Of a stretch of DNA of 50,859 nt, positions 10,724 to 22,616 are shown one piece after another. The DNA is from Betaproteobacteria bacterium (GTDB taxonomy: Bacteria; Pseudomonadota; Gammaproteobacteria; Burkholderiales; SG8-39), in contig VBCM01000194.1 of the NCBI GenBank assembly GCA_005883675.1, positions 1-50,859 on the forward strand. Reading direction: 5' to 3'. A model generated the notes under the pieces. It was not told where the DNA came from, did no database searches, and was given only the letters and a program-made list of their open reading frames with translations. Every line of letters starts with the position of its first letter. Position 1 is the stretch's first letter. The translations under genes were made by a program, and so were the position numbers.

Positions 10724-11397
10724 AAGCGATGCTGCTTGCCGCCGGGCGCGGCGAGCGGCTGCGGCCGCTCACCGAGCACACGCCGAAGGCGCTGGTCGCA
10801 GTCGGCGGCAAGCCGCTGATGGGCTGGCACCTCGAGCGCCTGGCGGCGGCGGGTTGCCGGGAGGCGGTGATCAACGTCTCGCACCTCGCCCAGCAAATCA
10901 TCGACTATGTCGCCGACGGCCAGCGTTTCGGGCTCAGCGTGCGCTATTCGCGCGAAGCCGAGCCGCTCGAGACCGCGGGCGGCATCGCGACCGCGCTGCC
11001 GCTCCTTGGCAGCGCGCCATTTCTCCTCGTTAACGCCGACATCTATTGCGAAGTGCCGTTCCGGCCGCTGCTCGCCCACCCGCTCGGCGGCATGCTCGCC
11101 CATCTCGTGCTGGTGCCGAATCCGCCGCACCGCCCGCAGGGCGATTTTTCGCTCGCTGCAGGCCACGTCGGCACCGCCAGCGCGCCGCGCTACACTTATG
11201 CCGGCGTCGCCGTGATGTCGCCGCAACTTGTCGGATCGGTGAAGCGCGGCGAAAAGGCGCCGCTTGCGCCGCACTTGTACCGCGCCGCCGGGCAGGAGCG
11301 GCTCTCCGGCGAATTGTTCACGGGACTCTGGCAGGACGTGGGCACGCCCGAGCGCGTCGCCGAGCTCGCAGCACAACTTGCATCGCGAACATCATGA
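10720..11397 (+). CDS. murU: N-acetylmuramate alpha-1-phosphate uridylyltransferase
   Basis: MLLAAGRGERLRPLTEHTPKALVAVGGKPL nucleotidyltransferase signature, ATGA overlap with amgK. Confidence 0.9.
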   Translation: MKAMLLAAGRGERLRPLTEHTPKALVAVGGKPLMGWHLERLAAAGCREAVINVSHLAQQIIDYVADGQRFGLSVRYSREAEPLETAGGIATALPLLGSAPFLLVNADIYCEVPFRPLLAHPLGGMLAHLVLVPNPPHRPQGDFSLAAGHVGTASAPRYTYAGVAVMSPQLVGSVKRGEKAPLAPHLYRAAGQERLSGELFTGLWQDVGTPERVAELAAQLASRTS

Positions 11398-12719
11398 AAG
11401 CCGCCGACCATCTTGCTCTTTACGCCACGCGCCGCGAACGCCTCGCGGCGCTGATGGGTGAAGGTGTCGCGCTCATCGCCACCGCTCCCGAGCGCGTGCG
11501 CAATCGCGACAGCCATTACCCCTATCGCTTCGACAGCTACTTTTACTACCTCACCGGCTTCGTCGAGCCCGAGGCGGTGCTGGTGGTCGTCGCCGGCAAA
11601 TCACCCAAGGCGCTCCTTTTCTGCCGCAACCGCGACCCCGAGCGCGAGACCTGGGAGGGCTTTCGCTACGGGCCTGAAGGCGCGCGCGAGCGCTTTGGCT
11701 TCGACGAGGCTCATCCGGTGGGCGAGCTCGACGAGGCGCTGCCGAAGCTCCTCGAAGACCAGCCGGTGCTCTATTACCCCGTTGGCGCGGAGGCCGACTG
11801 GGACGCGCGCGTGATGCGCTGGCTCAACATCGTGCGCGCGAAGTCGCGCGCCGGGATCGCGGCGCCCGAGCGGCTGCACGACGTGCGCGCGCTGCTCGAC
11901 GACATGCGCCTCGTCAAAGACGAGCAGGAGCTCGCCACCATGCGACGCGCGGCGCGCATCGCCGCCGCGGCGCACCGCCGCGCCATGCAGGCCGCGCGCC
12001 CCGGCCGCATGGAGTACGAGATCGAGGCCGAGCTGCTGCACGAATTCCGGCGCAATGGCGCGCAGTTTCCGGCGTACTCGCCGATCGTGGCGGCCGGCGC
12101 GAACGCCTGTGTGCTGCATTACGTGGCGAACGACGCCCGCCTGCGCGACGGCGACCTGCTGCTGATCGATGCGGGCTGCGAGCTCGATGGCTACGCCTCC
12201 GACATCACGCGCACGTTCCCGGTGAATGGACGCTTCAGCGGCGCGCAGCGCGAAGTTTATGAGCTGGTGCTTGCTGCGCAGCGCGCGGCGATGGCGAAGG
12301 TGCGCAGCGGCAACGCCTGGAACGAGCCGCACGACGCGGCGGTGCGCGTGCTCGCGCAAGGCATGCTCGACCTCGAGCTTCTCTCCGGTTCGCTCGACGA
12401 GGTGCTGGAGAAGGAAACCTATAAGCGCTTCTACATGCACCGCACGGGCCATTGGCTCGGGCTCGACGTGCACGACGCCGGCGAATACAAGCGGCAGGGC
12501 AACTGGCGGCGCCTGGCGCCGGGCATGGCGCTGACGGTCGAGCCGGGCCTCTATATCCGCGCGGCCGACGACGTGCCCGCGCGGCTGCGCGACATCGGCG
12601 TGCGCATCGAAGATGACGTCGTGGTGACCGCAGGCGAATGCGAGGTGATTACCGCCGAGGCGCCGAAGCTCGTCGACGACATCGAGGCGCTGATGCGCGA
12701 TGGCCGCTCCGCCGGTTGA
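11394..12719 (+). CDS. pepP: Xaa-Pro aminopeptidase
   Basis: RVRNRDSHYPYRFDSYFYYLTGF; metal-binding DAGCELDGYASDITRTFP, HRTGHWLGLDVHDAG, EPGLY; ATG at 11394. Confidence 0.94.
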   Translation: MKAADHLALYATRRERLAALMGEGVALIATAPERVRNRDSHYPYRFDSYFYYLTGFVEPEAVLVVVAGKSPKALLFCRNRDPERETWEGFRYGPEGARERFGFDEAHPVGELDEALPKLLEDQPVLYYPVGAEADWDARVMRWLNIVRAKSRAGIAAPERLHDVRALLDDMRLVKDEQELATMRRAARIAAAAHRRAMQAARPGRMEYEIEAELLHEFRRNGAQFPAYSPIVAAGANACVLHYVANDARLRDGDLLLIDAGCELDGYASDITRTFPVNGRFSGAQREVYELVLAAQRAAMAKVRSGNAWNEPHDAAVRVLAQGMLDLELLSGSLDEVLEKETYKRFYMHRTGHWLGLDVHDAGEYKRQGNWRRLAPGMALTVEPGLYIRAADDVPARLRDIGVRIEDDVVVTAGECEVITAEAPKLVDDIEALMRDGRSAG

Positions 12720-13761
12720 CGTCGTGCCTTTGCGGGTTGACGTCCTTATTCGCGGCGCGGGCCCGGTTGGCTGCGCTGCCGCCCTCGCCCTGCGGCTCGC
12801 GGGTCTCAGCGTCGCCATCGTCAATGGGCGTTCGCCGCCGCCCGCGTTTCGCCCGCTCGCCCTCTCCTATGCCAGCCGCCTGATCCTCGAGCGGCTCGGC
12901 GTCTGGCAACGCGTCGCCGTGACGCCGATCGAGCACATCGTCGTATCCCAGGCGGGCCGCTACGGCCGCACGCGGCTCGATGCTGCTGATGCGGGCGTGC
13001 CAGCGCTCGGCTATCAGACCGAATACGCGGCGCTTGTCGGCGCTCTGAGATCAGCGCTGGGCGATGTGCTCACGGCCGAGGCGCCCGCGGCGAAGTGCAT
13101 CGTGCATGCCGAAGGCACGCCGGGCGAGCAGCCCGGGAAGCGTTACCGCCACCATGTGCTCGTGGCGCTGCTCGAGAGCAACCCCGCGGCATCCGCGACC
13201 GCCTATGAGCGCTTCACGGCCGAGGGACCGCTCGCCCTGCTGCCGCTTGCAGGCCACTACGCCCTGATATGGAGTCTCGAGCCGGCTCGGGCCCAGCACC
13301 TCGCCGACGCGCCGCAGCCGGAGTTCATCGAGCAGCTGGCGCAAGTCGCGCCATCCGGCGCCGGGCGCGTCCTGAGCGTTCAGTCGCGGAGCGTGCAGGT
13401 GCCGACGCTGAAAGTGCGCCGCGTGCGCGCGAGCGCAAACGAGGTCTACATCGGCAACGCGGCGCAGACGCTGCATCCGGTTGCGGGGCAAGGGCTGAAT
13501 CTCGGCCTGCGCGACGCCTGGGACCTCGCGTGCGCGCTCGCCGCGGCGCCGGATCCAGGCGACGCCGCTTTGCTAGCACGCTTCGCCGCAGCGCGGCGGC
13601 TCGATGCGCGTGCAGCGATCGGCGTCACCGATTTTCTTGCCTCCGGCTTCGCCGCTTCGAGCGCGCTGATGAGCGCAGCGTTGATGACGCTCGATTTTTT
13701 TCCGCCGGCGCGCCGCTTTTTCGCGCGACGCATGATTTACGGCGCGTCGGCGCTTCCCTGA
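12700..13761 (+). CDS. UbiH/COQ6-family FAD-dependent monooxygenase
   Basis: Rossmann VDVLIRGAGPVGCAAALALRLAG, IGNAAQTLHPVAGQGLNLGLRDAWDL. Confidence 0.85.
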   Translation: MAAPPVDVVPLRVDVLIRGAGPVGCAAALALRLAGLSVAIVNGRSPPPAFRPLALSYASRLILERLGVWQRVAVTPIEHIVVSQAGRYGRTRLDAADAGVPALGYQTEYAALVGALRSALGDVLTAEAPAAKCIVHAEGTPGEQPGKRYRHHVLVALLESNPAASATAYERFTAEGPLALLPLAGHYALIWSLEPARAQHLADAPQPEFIEQLAQVAPSGAGRVLSVQSRSVQVPTLKVRRVRASANEVYIGNAAQTLHPVAGQGLNLGLRDAWDLACALAAAPDPGDAALLARFAAARRLDARAAIGVTDFLASGFAASSALMSAALMTLDFFPPARRFFARRMIYGASALP

Positions 13762-13813
13762 AAAAAGATTTGCGGTAAAATCCGCTTCCCTTCGCAATTC
13801 TTCGGCCCTGGCA

Positions 13814-14782
13814 ATGAAAATCGGCGCCCACGCGCTGCCTTCCGCAGTGTTTGTCGCGCCAATGGCTGGGATCACCGATCGCCCCTTCCGCCGCCTCGCC
13901 AGGCGCTACGGCGCCGGGCTCGCCACTTCAGAGATGGTGTCAGCGCGGCCCGAGCTGCGCGCGACGCGCAAGTCGCTGCTGCGGCTCGATCATGCCGGCG
14001 AGCCGCAGCCGGTGTCGGTGCAGATCGCGGGCGCCGACCCGGCGATGCTCGCCGACGCCGCGCGCTATAACGTCGAGCGCGGCGCCCAGATCATCGACAT
14101 CAACATGGGCTGCCCGGCGAAGAAGGTGTGCAATGTCGCGGCCGGCTCGGCGCTCCTCTCGGACGAGAGCCTGCTCGGGCGCATCGTCGAGGCGGTCGTC
14201 GCTGCGGTCGACGTGCCGGTGACGGTGAAGCTCCGCACCGGACCGAGCCCCGAGCGGCGCAACGCGGTGCGCATTGCACGCATCGTGGCGGCCGCGGGCG
14301 CCCGGATGCTTGCCATCCATGGGCGCACGCGCGCCTGCATGTTCGAAGGCCAGGCGGAGTACGAGACCATCGCTGAAGTGAAGTCGCGCAGCGGCATCCC
14401 GGTGATCGCCAACGGCGACATCGCGACGCCGCAAGATGCGAAGCGCGTGCTCGAGCTGACCGGAGCCGACGGCATCATGATCGGCCGCGCGGCGCAGGGT
14501 CGGCCGTGGCTCTTTCGCCAGATCACGCACTACCTCGCGACCGGCGAGCTGCTCTCCGCACCGGGGCCGCGAGAGATGGGCAAGGTGCTGGTTGAGCACC
14601 TGGACGGCTTGTACGATCTCTACGGCGACGAGCAAGGCACGCGCGTCGCGCGCAAGCACATCGGCTGGACGGTAAGGGAACTGCCGGGAGGAGAGGGCCT
14701 GCGTAACCGCGTCAACGGCATGGCCGTGGCGCAGGCGCAGCGTGCTGCAGTGAACGACTATTTCGAGAGACTTGCCGCATGA
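13814..14782 (+). CDS. dusB: tRNA-dihydrouridine synthase B
   Basis: [41 protein letters not shown]; upstream of fis. Confidence 0.95.
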   Translation: MKIGAHALPSAVFVAPMAGITDRPFRRLARRYGAGLATSEMVSARPELRATRKSLLRLDHAGEPQPVSVQIAGADPAMLADAARYNVERGAQIIDINMGCPAKKVCNVAAGSALLSDESLLGRIVEAVVAAVDVPVTVKLRTGPSPERRNAVRIARIVAAAGARMLAIHGRTRACMFEGQAEYETIAEVKSRSGIPVIANGDIATPQDAKRVLELTGADGIMIGRAAQGRPWLFRQITHYLATGELLSAPGPREMGKVLVEHLDGLYDLYGDEQGTRVARKHIGWTVRELPGGEGLRNRVNGMAVAQAQRAAVNDYFERLAA

Positions 14783-15018
14783 ACCGCGCGAACGAGCTGC
14801 ACGAAGCCGTCAAGCGCTCCCTCGAGCGCTACTTCAAGGACATGGACGGGGAGACGCCCACCGCGATCTACGACATGGTGCTGAAGAACATCGAGCGGCC
14901 GATGATCGAGACCGTGCTCGGCCACGCCGAGGGCAACCAGTCGCTTGCCGCGCAGATGCTCGGCATCAACCGCAACACGCTGCGCAAGAAAATGCAGCAG
15001 CTGCGGATCAAAGGATAG
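14779..15018 (+). CDS. fis: Fis family DNA-binding protein
   Basis: 79 aa, ...[37 protein letters not shown] overlap with dusB. Confidence 0.94.
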   Translation: MNRANELHEAVKRSLERYFKDMDGETPTAIYDMVLKNIERPMIETVLGHAEGNQSLAAQMLGINRNTLRKKMQQLRIKG

Positions 15019-16565
15019 TGCAGCGCGTCCGCCGGGCGCTCGTCAGCGTCTCGGACAAGGCGGGCGTCGTTGAATTCGCGCGCGGGCTTGCCGCGTGCGG
15101 CTACCGCATCCTCTCCACGGGCGGCACTGCCGCGCTCCTTGCGCGCGAAGGCATTGCCGTCACCGAAGTCTCGGCGTACACCGGCTTCCCGGAGATGCTC
15201 GATGGGCGGGTGAAGACGCTGCACCCGCGCATCCACGCCGGGCTTCTCGCGCGGCGCGAAGATCCGAAACACATGGCGGCGCTCGCGCACGCGGGCATCG
15301 AGACGATCGAGCTCCTCGTCGTCAACCTCTATCCGTTCCAGGCGACGGTAGCGCGCGAGGACTGCACGCTCGAAGAGGCCGTGGAAAACATCGATATCGG
15401 CGGGCCCGCGATGCTGCGCGCGGCGGCCAAGAACTACGGCTCGGTCGCGGCGATCGTCGATCCGGCGGACTACCCGCAGGTGCTGGAAGAGCTGCGCACG
15501 CAAGGCGCCGTATCGGCCGAGACGCGCCTGGCGCTCGCGCGCAAGGCATTCGCGCATACCGCGGCCTACGACGGCGCGGTCGCCAATTACCTCACTGCGC
15601 CGCGGGGCGCGGAGTACCCGGCGGTGCTGACGCTGCAGTTCCACAAGCTCCAGGACCTGCGCTACGGCGAGAACCCGCACCAGAGCGCCGCGTTCTACCG
15701 CGATGCGCGGCCGGTGGCGGGCGCGCTCGCCAGCTATCGTCAGGTGCAGGGCAAGGAACTCTCGTACAACAACATCGCCGACGCAGACGCGGCGTGGGAA
15801 TGCGTCAAGCAGTTCGAGGAGCCGGCGTGCGTCATCGTCAAGCATGCGAACCCGTGCGGTGTCGCCGTCGGCGCCACGCTGCAGGCGGCGTATGAGCGCG
15901 CGTTCGCCACCGATCCGGTCTCGGCGTTCGGCGGCATCCTCGGTTTCAATCGCGCGCTCGATGCCGGCGCGGCGCAGGCGCTCGGCCAGCAGTTCGCCGA
16001 GGTCATCATCGCGCCGCGCGTGGCGCCCGACGCCTTGGAAGTACTGAAAGGCAAGGCCAACCTGCGCCTGCTCGAAGTGCCGCTCGCGCGCGAGCACCAG
16101 GCGCACGACTACAAGCGCATCGGCGGCGGGCTGCTCGTGCAAGCTGCGGATAGCCGCATGGTGGAGCGCCGCGAGCTGCGCGTGGTGACGCGAAAAGCAC
16201 CGAGCGAAGCGCAATGGGGCGATCTCGCGTTCGCCTGGCGCGTCGCCAAATTCGTAAAGTCCAATGCGATCGTCTTCGCCAGCGACCGTGCCACGCTCGG
16301 CATCGGTGCTGGCCAGATGAGCCGCGTCGACAGCGTGCGCATCGCCGCGCTGAAGGCGCAAAGCGCGAAGCTCTCGCTCGCCGGAGCCGCCGTAGCGTCG
16401 GACGCGTTCTTTCCGTTCCGCGACGGCGTGGACGTGCTCGCCCAGGCGGGCGCCGCGGCGCTGATCCAGCCCGGCGGCAGCGTGCGCGACGAGGAGGTGA
16501 TCGCCGCGGCCGACGAGCACGGCATCGCCATGGTGTTTAGCGGCGTGCGCCACTTCCGGCATTAA
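15018..16565 (+). CDS. purH: Bifunctional AICAR formyltransferase/IMP cyclohydrolase, GTG start
   Basis: [45 protein letters not shown] at 15018 overlapping the fis stop. Confidence 0.95.
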   Translation: MQRVRRALVSVSDKAGVVEFARGLAACGYRILSTGGTAALLAREGIAVTEVSAYTGFPEMLDGRVKTLHPRIHAGLLARREDPKHMAALAHAGIETIELLVVNLYPFQATVAREDCTLEEAVENIDIGGPAMLRAAAKNYGSVAAIVDPADYPQVLEELRTQGAVSAETRLALARKAFAHTAAYDGAVANYLTAPRGAEYPAVLTLQFHKLQDLRYGENPHQSAAFYRDARPVAGALASYRQVQGKELSYNNIADADAAWECVKQFEEPACVIVKHANPCGVAVGATLQAAYERAFATDPVSAFGGILGFNRALDAGAAQALGQQFAEVIIAPRVAPDALEVLKGKANLRLLEVPLAREHQAHDYKRIGGGLLVQAADSRMVERRELRVVTRKAPSEAQWGDLAFAWRVAKFVKSNAIVFASDRATLGIGAGQMSRVDSVRIAALKAQSAKLSLAGAAVASDAFFPFRDGVDVLAQAGAAALIQPGGSVRDEEVIAAADEHGIAMVFSGVRHFRH

Positions 16566-17839
16566 TGAAGCTCCTCGTCGTCGGCGGCGGCGGACGCGAG
16601 CACGCGCTCGCCTGGAAACTCGCGCAGAGCCCACGCGTGCAGAAGGTGTTCGTCGCGCCGGGGAACGGCGGCACCGCATCTGAGCCCGGGGTCCAGAACG
16701 TCGCGCCCACCGAGACGGCGGCGCTGATCGATCTCTGCCGGCGCGAGCAGATTCAGCTCACGCTGGTGGGGCCGGAGGCGCCGCTTGCCGCAGGCATCGT
16801 CGATGCGTTTCGCGACGCGGGTTTGCGCATCTTTGGGCCGACGCGCGCAGCGGCGCAGCTCGAGTCCTCCAAGGACTTCGCCAAGAGCTTCATGGTGCGC
16901 CACGGTCTGCCGACCGCGCGGCACCGCAGCTTCGACAACGCGCGCGACGCGAGAGCGTACATCGCCGCCGAGCGCACGCCGATCGTCGTCAAGGCCGACG
17001 GCCTCGCCGCCGGCAAAGGCGTGGTGGTCGCCGCCACGCGCGAGGAGGCGAACGCCGCCCTCGACGCCATGCTGGTCCAGCGGCGCTATGGCGCCGCGGG
17101 CGGCCGCGTGGTGGTGGAGGAGTTCCTGGAAGGCGAGGAGGCGAGCTTCATCGTGATGTGCGACGGCACGCACGTGCTGCCGCTCGCCACGAGCCAGGAT
17201 CACAAGCGGCTGCGCGATGGCGACCAGGGTCCGAACACCGGCGGCATGGGCGCCTATTCGCCGGCACCGATCGTCACGCCCAAGGTCCACGCGCGCGTGA
17301 TGCGCGAAATCATCCAGCCGGCGGTACAAGGCATGGCGCAGGAAGGCCATCCCTACGTCGGGTTTCTCTACGCCGGGCTGATGATCGACAGCGCCGGCAA
17401 CCCGCGCGCGCTGGAATTCAACTGCCGGCTGGGCGACCCGGAGACCGAGCCCATCCTCATGCGCCTGAAGTCCGACCTGCTCGAGCTCGTCGAGCACGCG
17501 CTCGCCGGTACGCTCGAGCGCGCCGAGGCCGAATGGGACCGGCGCTGCGCGCTCGGCGTGGTGCTCGCCGCCGCCGGCTATCCGGACGAGCCGCGCAAGG
17601 GCGATCGCATTCAAGGTCTGCCCGCGCCGGCGCCCGATTGCCGCGTGTTCCATGCCGGCACGCGGCTCGATAGCGGCACGCTCGTCACGAACGGCGGACG
17701 CGTGCTCTGCGTCACCGCGCTCGGCGATTCATTGCGCATCGCGCGCAGCCGCGCGTACGAGGCGATCGAGCGCATCCGCTACGACGGCATGCAGTATCGG
17801 CGCGATATCGGCCATCGCGCGCTCAAGAAAAGCCGCTAG
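16565..17839 (+). CDS. purD: Phosphoribosylamine--glycine ligase
   Basis: [23 protein letters not shown]..., [29 protein letters not shown]. Confidence 0.96.
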   Translation: MKLLVVGGGGREHALAWKLAQSPRVQKVFVAPGNGGTASEPGVQNVAPTETAALIDLCRREQIQLTLVGPEAPLAAGIVDAFRDAGLRIFGPTRAAAQLESSKDFAKSFMVRHGLPTARHRSFDNARDARAYIAAERTPIVVKADGLAAGKGVVVAATREEANAALDAMLVQRRYGAAGGRVVVEEFLEGEEASFIVMCDGTHVLPLATSQDHKRLRDGDQGPNTGGMGAYSPAPIVTPKVHARVMREIIQPAVQGMAQEGHPYVGFLYAGLMIDSAGNPRALEFNCRLGDPETEPILMRLKSDLLELVEHALAGTLERAEAEWDRRCALGVVLAAAGYPDEPRKGDRIQGLPAPAPDCRVFHAGTRLDSGTLVTNGGRVLCVTALGDSLRIARSRAYEAIERIRYDGMQYRRDIGHRALKKSR

Positions 17840-17841
17840 GC

Positions 17842-18723
17842 GTGCGCGAGCAGGCGGTCTACGATCTCCTCGCCCGGCTGCAGGACCGCATCGTCGCGGC
17901 GCTGGAAGCGCTCGATGGCGGCCGCTTCAGCACCGATCTCTGGCAGCGCGCCGAAGGCGGCGGCGGCGTCACGCGCATGCTGGAGGATGGCGCGGTGTAC
18001 GAGCGCGCCGGCGTGAACGTCTCGCGCGTGCACGGCGCATCACTCCCCGCCTCGGCGACAGCCTCGCGCCCGCAGCTCGCCGGGCGGGCGTACGAGGCAA
18101 TGGGCCTCTCGCTCGTGCTGCACCCACGCAACCCGTACTGCCCGACGGTGCATATGAACACACGCTTTTTCAGCGCCGGCGAGACGTGGTGGTTCGGCGG
18201 CGGCATGGATCTCACGCCCTATTACGGCTTTGTAGAGGATGCGCGCCATTTCCACGCTACCTGCCGCGATGCGCTGGCGCCCTACGGCGCTGACTATTAC
18301 CCGCGGTACAAGCGCTGGTGCGACGAGTACTTCAGGCTGCGCCACCGCGGCGAGCCGCGCGGAGTGGGTGGCATCTTCTACGATGACCTCGCGGATCGCG
18401 ACTTCGACTTCAGCTTCGCGCTCGCCCGCTCCGTCGCGGAGCACTTCCTGCCAGCGTATATGCCGATCCTGGAGCGCCGTCGCGGCGCACCGTACGGCGA
18501 GCGCGAGCGCGACTTCCAGGCGTATCGCCGCGGCCGCTACGTCGAGTTCAACCTGGTCTACGACCGGGGCACGCTTTTTGGCCTGCAGTCAGGTGGGCGC
18601 ACCGAGTCGATCCTGATGTCGCTGCCGCCGCGCGCGGCATGGCGCTACGACTGGCAGCCCGCGCCGGGATCGCCGGAGGAGGCGCTGTACAAGGAGTTTC
18701 TCGTTCCCCGCGACTGGGTCTAA
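17842..18723 (+). CDS. hemF: Oxygen-dependent coproporphyrinogen III oxidase
   Basis: [61 protein letters not shown]. Confidence 0.95.
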   Translation: MREQAVYDLLARLQDRIVAALEALDGGRFSTDLWQRAEGGGGVTRMLEDGAVYERAGVNVSRVHGASLPASATASRPQLAGRAYEAMGLSLVLHPRNPYCPTVHMNTRFFSAGETWWFGGGMDLTPYYGFVEDARHFHATCRDALAPYGADYYPRYKRWCDEYFRLRHRGEPRGVGGIFYDDLADRDFDFSFALARSVAEHFLPAYMPILERRRGAPYGERERDFQAYRRGRYVEFNLVYDRGTLFGLQSGGRTESILMSLPPRAAWRYDWQPAPGSPEEALYKEFLVPRDWV

Positions 18724-19913
18724 GGCAGCTCGGCCGCGCGGCGAAAGTGGCGCTGCGCTTCGCCCGTGTCGGCCAAGCGCTCGGCGAGCCGCGCGAGCTC
18801 GAGGTGCACGGCGCGCGCGTCCTCGAACGACAGGCTCGCCTCGAGGAAGCTCCGCGCCTTCCCCCAGAGCTCGGCCTGCGCGCACAGGCGCCCGAGCGCG
18901 GCAAGCAGCTCCGGATCGCGGCTATGCGCGGCGAGCCAGCGCTCGGCGCGCTCGATGCGAAGCCGTGCCTCCTCCTCACGCTCGGCAGGCGCCAGGGTCG
19001 TCGGCAGCTGCGCGTATAGCCCAATCAGGCGCGAGCTCCATTCGGCGGCGAGCGCCTTCTCCAGGATCTCGCGCGCGAGCGCCGCAAGCCCGAGCGCGGT
19101 GGCGTGGCGCGCCGCCGCCGCGGCGACGCGCGGGTGCAGCTGGTCGCGCTCACTGATCGCACGCCAGCGCCGCTCGAAGGCGCCGGTATCGTCCGCTGAG
19201 CGGCCGAGGAGCTCGACGTTGGCCTGCACCTTGTACTCCTCGGCGAGCGCGGGCGCGATGGCGTCGCGCTTGACGAGCTGCCCGGCAAGGCGCAGCACCT
19301 CGTCCCAGGCGCCCGCGCCGCGCTCGGCCCGAAGCAAGAGGCGCGCGGTGGCGATGTGGCGCGGCCCCGAGCTCTGCACGCGGCGCAGCGCATCGCGCGC
19401 CGCAGCGAAGTCGCGCTCTTCCAGCGCGAGCTCGGCCCGGCTCACGAGCCGCGCCGTCTGCAGTTCGTCGCCCGCGGCGTCGGCGCGCTCGAGCCAGCGG
19501 TCGCGGTCTTCGAAGTTGCGCATCTGGTGCGCCGCGCGCGCGGCGAGCAGCGCGGCGAGCCCGGGCGCCGGCCCGATCTCGAAGGCGAGCGCGGCCTGGC
19601 GCTCGGCGCGCCGGTAACGGCCTTCGTAGTAGGCCTGCAGCGCCGCGGCGAGCGCGCCATGGGCGCGCTCGCGCCGCCGACGGGCGCGGTAGGCGCGCAC
19701 GGTGGCCGGCAGCGCGAGGATCTGGCCGAGGAGCCGCACGCCCGCGTAGAGGATGGCGAAGCTCGCCGCCGCCGCCAACGCAAAGAAAAACATGGTCACT
19801 TCGACGCGGTAGGGCGGATAGACGAACAGCACGTAGCCCGCGTCGACGCGCCCGAGGATGACGAGCGCCACCGCCGTGGCGAACACGGCGAGCAGCCACG
19901 CGAGCGACCTCAT
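18720..19913 (-). CDS. hemY: HemY-like TPR inner-membrane protein
   Basis: [47 protein letters not shown]-rich; hemCDXY synteny. Confidence 0.88.
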   Translation of the reverse strand: MRSLAWLLAVFATAVALVILGRVDAGYVLFVYPPYRVEVTMFFFALAAAASFAILYAGVRLLGQILALPATVRAYRARRRRERAHGALAAALQAYYEGRYRRAERQAALAFEIGPAPGLAALLAARAAHQMRNFEDRDRWLERADAAGDELQTARLVSRAELALEERDFAAARDALRRVQSSGPRHIATARLLLRAERGAGAWDEVLRLAGQLVKRDAIAPALAEEYKVQANVELLGRSADDTGAFERRWRAISERDQLHPRVAAAAARHATALGLAALAREILEKALAAEWSSRLIGLYAQLPTTLAPAEREEEARLRIERAERWLAAHSRDPELLAALGRLCAQAELWGKARSFLEASLSFEDARAVHLELARLAERLADTGEAQRHFRRAAELP

Positions 19914-19923
19914 CCCGCGCAGT

Positions 19924-20979
19924 TCATCCCGGCGCGCGCTCGCGCCGCGACTTGTAGCCGCGCACCGCGTCGAGGCTTTCCGAGATCGTGGGCATATCGA
20001 AAGTGATGGACATGCCGGAGAGCTGCTTCAACTGCGCCACGGCGTCGCCGGTCGACTTGGAGCGCGGGTCGAAATAGCGCTGCACCCAGGCGGCGGTGGC
20101 GCGCAAGTCCTCACGGTAGCCCGCTTCGTCGCGCGCGAGAAGCGATGCGCGCGCGTTGAGGAGCCTCAGGCGCAGGTTCTCGCGCACGAAATAGGCCTGC
20201 GAGGGCGGCAGCAGCGGCGGCTCGGCTGCGCCCATGCGCCGCACGACGATGAGCTGCGAGAGCTCGTTCCACACCTCGGCGGCGAGCCGCGCGAACAGGC
20301 CGCGATCCGCGGCGCTCGCTCTGGCGGGCATCTCGCGCTCCGTGCGCTCCTCGAAGGCGAGCGGCAGCGAATCGATCGAAGCGATCAGATTGTCCAGGCG
20401 CATCGCCATCGCCGGGAAGTCCACCACCGGTGCTGCCTTGAGGCGCTCGATGTCGCGCGCGAGCGCGCGGCGGATCGGCGCGAATTGCGGGCGGTCGGCG
20501 CGCGCCAGGCGCGCCTCGGCGAGCTGCAGCGCAAGGAGCGCCGCGCGCACGTTGCGCGCGAGCTGCAGCTGCTGCGACGCGATGGCCAGCACCTGCTCGA
20601 TCTCGGCGAGCTGCCACTCGTCGCGGTTGCGCGAGAGATCCTGGTAGAGCGCCTCGAGCGCGAGCTGCTGGCTCTGCGACTCGGCAAGGCGCCCTTCGAG
20701 CTGGCCGAGCCTCGCCTGCGCCTCGCGCACGGCTTCCTGCGCCGTCCGCGCCACCGAGCGCGCATCGCGTGCATCGGATTCGATGTCGCGCAGCCGCCGT
20801 GCAAGCTCATCCTGCGTGGCGGCGATACGGCCGCGCGTGTCGTACCACGCCAGCGCGGCGAGCCCGGCGGCGAGCAGCACGGCGATCAGCACCAGCGTCG
20901 CCATGCGCGATGGCGCGCGCGATGCGGCCGGCGGAGCCGGCGGCGCCGCCGGCGCGGCGGGATCAGTCTCCGGCATCAA
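19924..20979 (-). CDS. hemX: HemX-like membrane protein (uroporphyrin-III C-methyltransferase family)
   Basis: Single TM helix, coiled coil, LARDIERLKAAPVVDFPAMAMRLDNLIASIDSLPL; hemD-hemX-hemY order. Confidence 0.87.
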   Translation of the reverse strand: MMPETDPAAPAAPPAPPAASRAPSRMATLVLIAVLLAAGLAALAWYDTRGRIAATQDELARRLRDIESDARDARSVARTAQEAVREAQARLGQLEGRLAESQSQQLALEALYQDLSRNRDEWQLAEIEQVLAIASQQLQLARNVRAALLALQLAEARLARADRPQFAPIRRALARDIERLKAAPVVDFPAMAMRLDNLIASIDSLPLAFEERTEREMPARASAADRGLFARLAAEVWNELSQLIVVRRMGAAEPPLLPPSQAYFVRENLRLRLLNARASLLARDEAGYREDLRATAAWVQRYFDPRSKSTGDAVAQLKQLSGMSITFDMPTISESLDAVRGYKSRRERAPG

Positions 20980-21697
20980 AATATCCTACCAGCCGCTCGA
21001 GCAGGTCGTCGTCGCTCGCGGCGGCAACGACCACCTCTCGGGCGCCGCGCGAGCGCGCATGGTTGGCGATGCGCTCGTGCAGCACGAAAACCGGCAACGC
21101 CGCGATCAGTTCGTCGCCGCCCATGGCGCGGAAGTTATCGAGCGCCTGCGCCGACCAGACGACGAGCGCGTGCACCTCGCCGCGGTGCCACGCCGCGACG
21201 AGCGGTGCGGCGTCGGCCGCCGGCTTCACGCGCCGATAGCACACCGCGTACTCAACCACCGCGCCGCGCGCGCTGAGCGTCTCGGAGAGGAGCTCGCGCC
21301 CGGCTTCGCCGCCCACGATGAGCACGCGCTTGCCGGCGAGGCGCTGCATCTCGGGCAGCGCGAGCAGCGCTTCGCTGTCGGCGCCCGCCACGGGCGCGAT
21401 GATCGCTCGGGCGCCCGCGCGCTCGAGCTCGCGGCGCGTACCGGCGCCGACCGCGGCCGCAAGGCGGGGCGGCCACGGCGCTGGTGCGGCCAATGCGACG
21501 CGCACCGCGGAGGGGCTGACGAAGACGGCGAGGTCGTACTCGGTGAGGCGCGAAAGCCCGTCCGGCGTCGCGAGCGGCTGGATCTCGATGGCCGGGAAGA
21601 CGATCGGCTTCGCCCCGCGGCGCTCGAGGAGCCGCGCGAACGGTCCCGCAAGATCGCGCGGACGCGTGAGCACCACACCGCGGCCGGCGAGGCTCAT
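20963..21697 (-). CDS. hemD: Uroporphyrinogen-III synthase
   Basis: [32 protein letters not shown]...; ATG at 21697 overlaps the hemC stop. Confidence 0.9.
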   Translation of the reverse strand: MSLAGRGVVLTRPRDLAGPFARLLERRGAKPIVFPAIEIQPLATPDGLSRLTEYDLAVFVSPSAVRVALAAPAPWPPRLAAAVGAGTRRELERAGARAIIAPVAGADSEALLALPEMQRLAGKRVLIVGGEAGRELLSETLSARGAVVEYAVCYRRVKPAADAAPLVAAWHRGEVHALVVWSAQALDNFRAMGGDELIAALPVFVLHERIANHARSRGAREVVVAAASDDDLLERLVGYFDAGD

Positions 21698-22611
21698 GGT
21701 GTGCGCGGCAGGATCGCGTCCGCGCCTTGGGCCCGCAGCGACTGCGCCGCGCGCGCGCCGACTTCTTCCGGGTCGGTGCCCCCGGCATGCGCGCGCAGCA
21801 CGCGCCGGCCATCGGCGGAAGCGACCAGCGCTTGGAGCTCGACGCGCCCCGCAGTCATCACCGCGTAGGCACCGAGCGGCAGCGCGCAACTGCCACCCAG
21901 GGCCCGGCTCACCGCGCGCTCCGCAAGCACGCATTGCGCGGTGTCCAAGTCCGCAAGGGGCGCGAGCAGTGCGATGAGCTCGGCGCGGGCGCCGCGGCAC
22001 TCGATGCCGAGCGCGCCCTGCCCCGGCGCGGGCAGGCTCTCGTCGATCGGCAGGCGCGCGGAAATCCGCGCGGCCAGCCCGAGACGCACGAGGCCTGCCA
22101 CGGCGAGCACGATCGCGTCATAGTCGCCGCGGTCGAGCTTGGCGATGCGCGTCTCGACATTGCCGCGAAGCAAGCGGACGTCCAAGCGCCGGTAGCGCTC
22201 ACTTACCTGCGCGGCGCGGCGCAAGCTAGAGGTGCCCACCACGGAACTCGGCGGCATATCGGCAAGCGCCCGGTAGCGATTGGAAACCAGCGCATCGCGC
22301 GGGTCTTCGCGCGCGGTGATCGCGGCGAGCGTAAAACCGGGCGGCAATTCGGCGGGCACATCCTTCATCGAGTGCACGGCGAGGTCGGCGCGGCCCTCAG
22401 CCATCGCGGTCTCCAGCTCCTTCACGAAGAGTCCCTTGCCGCCTGCCTGGTCGAGCCGGCGGTCGACGAGCTGGTCGCCGCTCGTCGTCATCGGCAGGAG
22501 CTCTACGCGCATGCCGGGGTGCAGCGCCTCCAGGCGCTCCTTGACGTACCCGGCCTGCCACAGCGCGAGCCGGCTAGCGCGGGTCGCGATCACCAGGCGC
22601 TGAACGCTCAT
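21694..22611 (-). CDS. hemC: Porphobilinogen deaminase
   Basis: [65 protein letters not shown]. Confidence 0.95.
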   Translation of the reverse strand: MSVQRLVIATRASRLALWQAGYVKERLEALHPGMRVELLPMTTSGDQLVDRRLDQAGGKGLFVKELETAMAEGRADLAVHSMKDVPAELPPGFTLAAITAREDPRDALVSNRYRALADMPPSSVVGTSSLRRAAQVSERYRRLDVRLLRGNVETRIAKLDRGDYDAIVLAVAGLVRLGLAARISARLPIDESLPAPGQGALGIECRGARAELIALLAPLADLDTAQCVLAERAVSRALGGSCALPLGAYAVMTAGRVELQALVASADGRRVLRAHAGGTDPEEVGARAAQSLRAQGADAILPRTP

Positions 22612-22616
22612 TTGCG

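Noticed and set aside
9716-11397. amgK-murU next to lptD as a possible novel cluster
   Set aside because: This is the known cell-wall recycling pair with established synteny in pseudomonads and relatives.
12700-13761. UbiH-like monooxygenase appears shorter than typical family members between residues ~105 and ~125
   Set aside because: In-frame, compatible with natural family length variation; not separable from a deletion without an alignment.
14868-16679. 603-aa minus-strand ORF opposite purH
   Set aside because: Antisense shadow of a confidently identified gene; no domain motifs.
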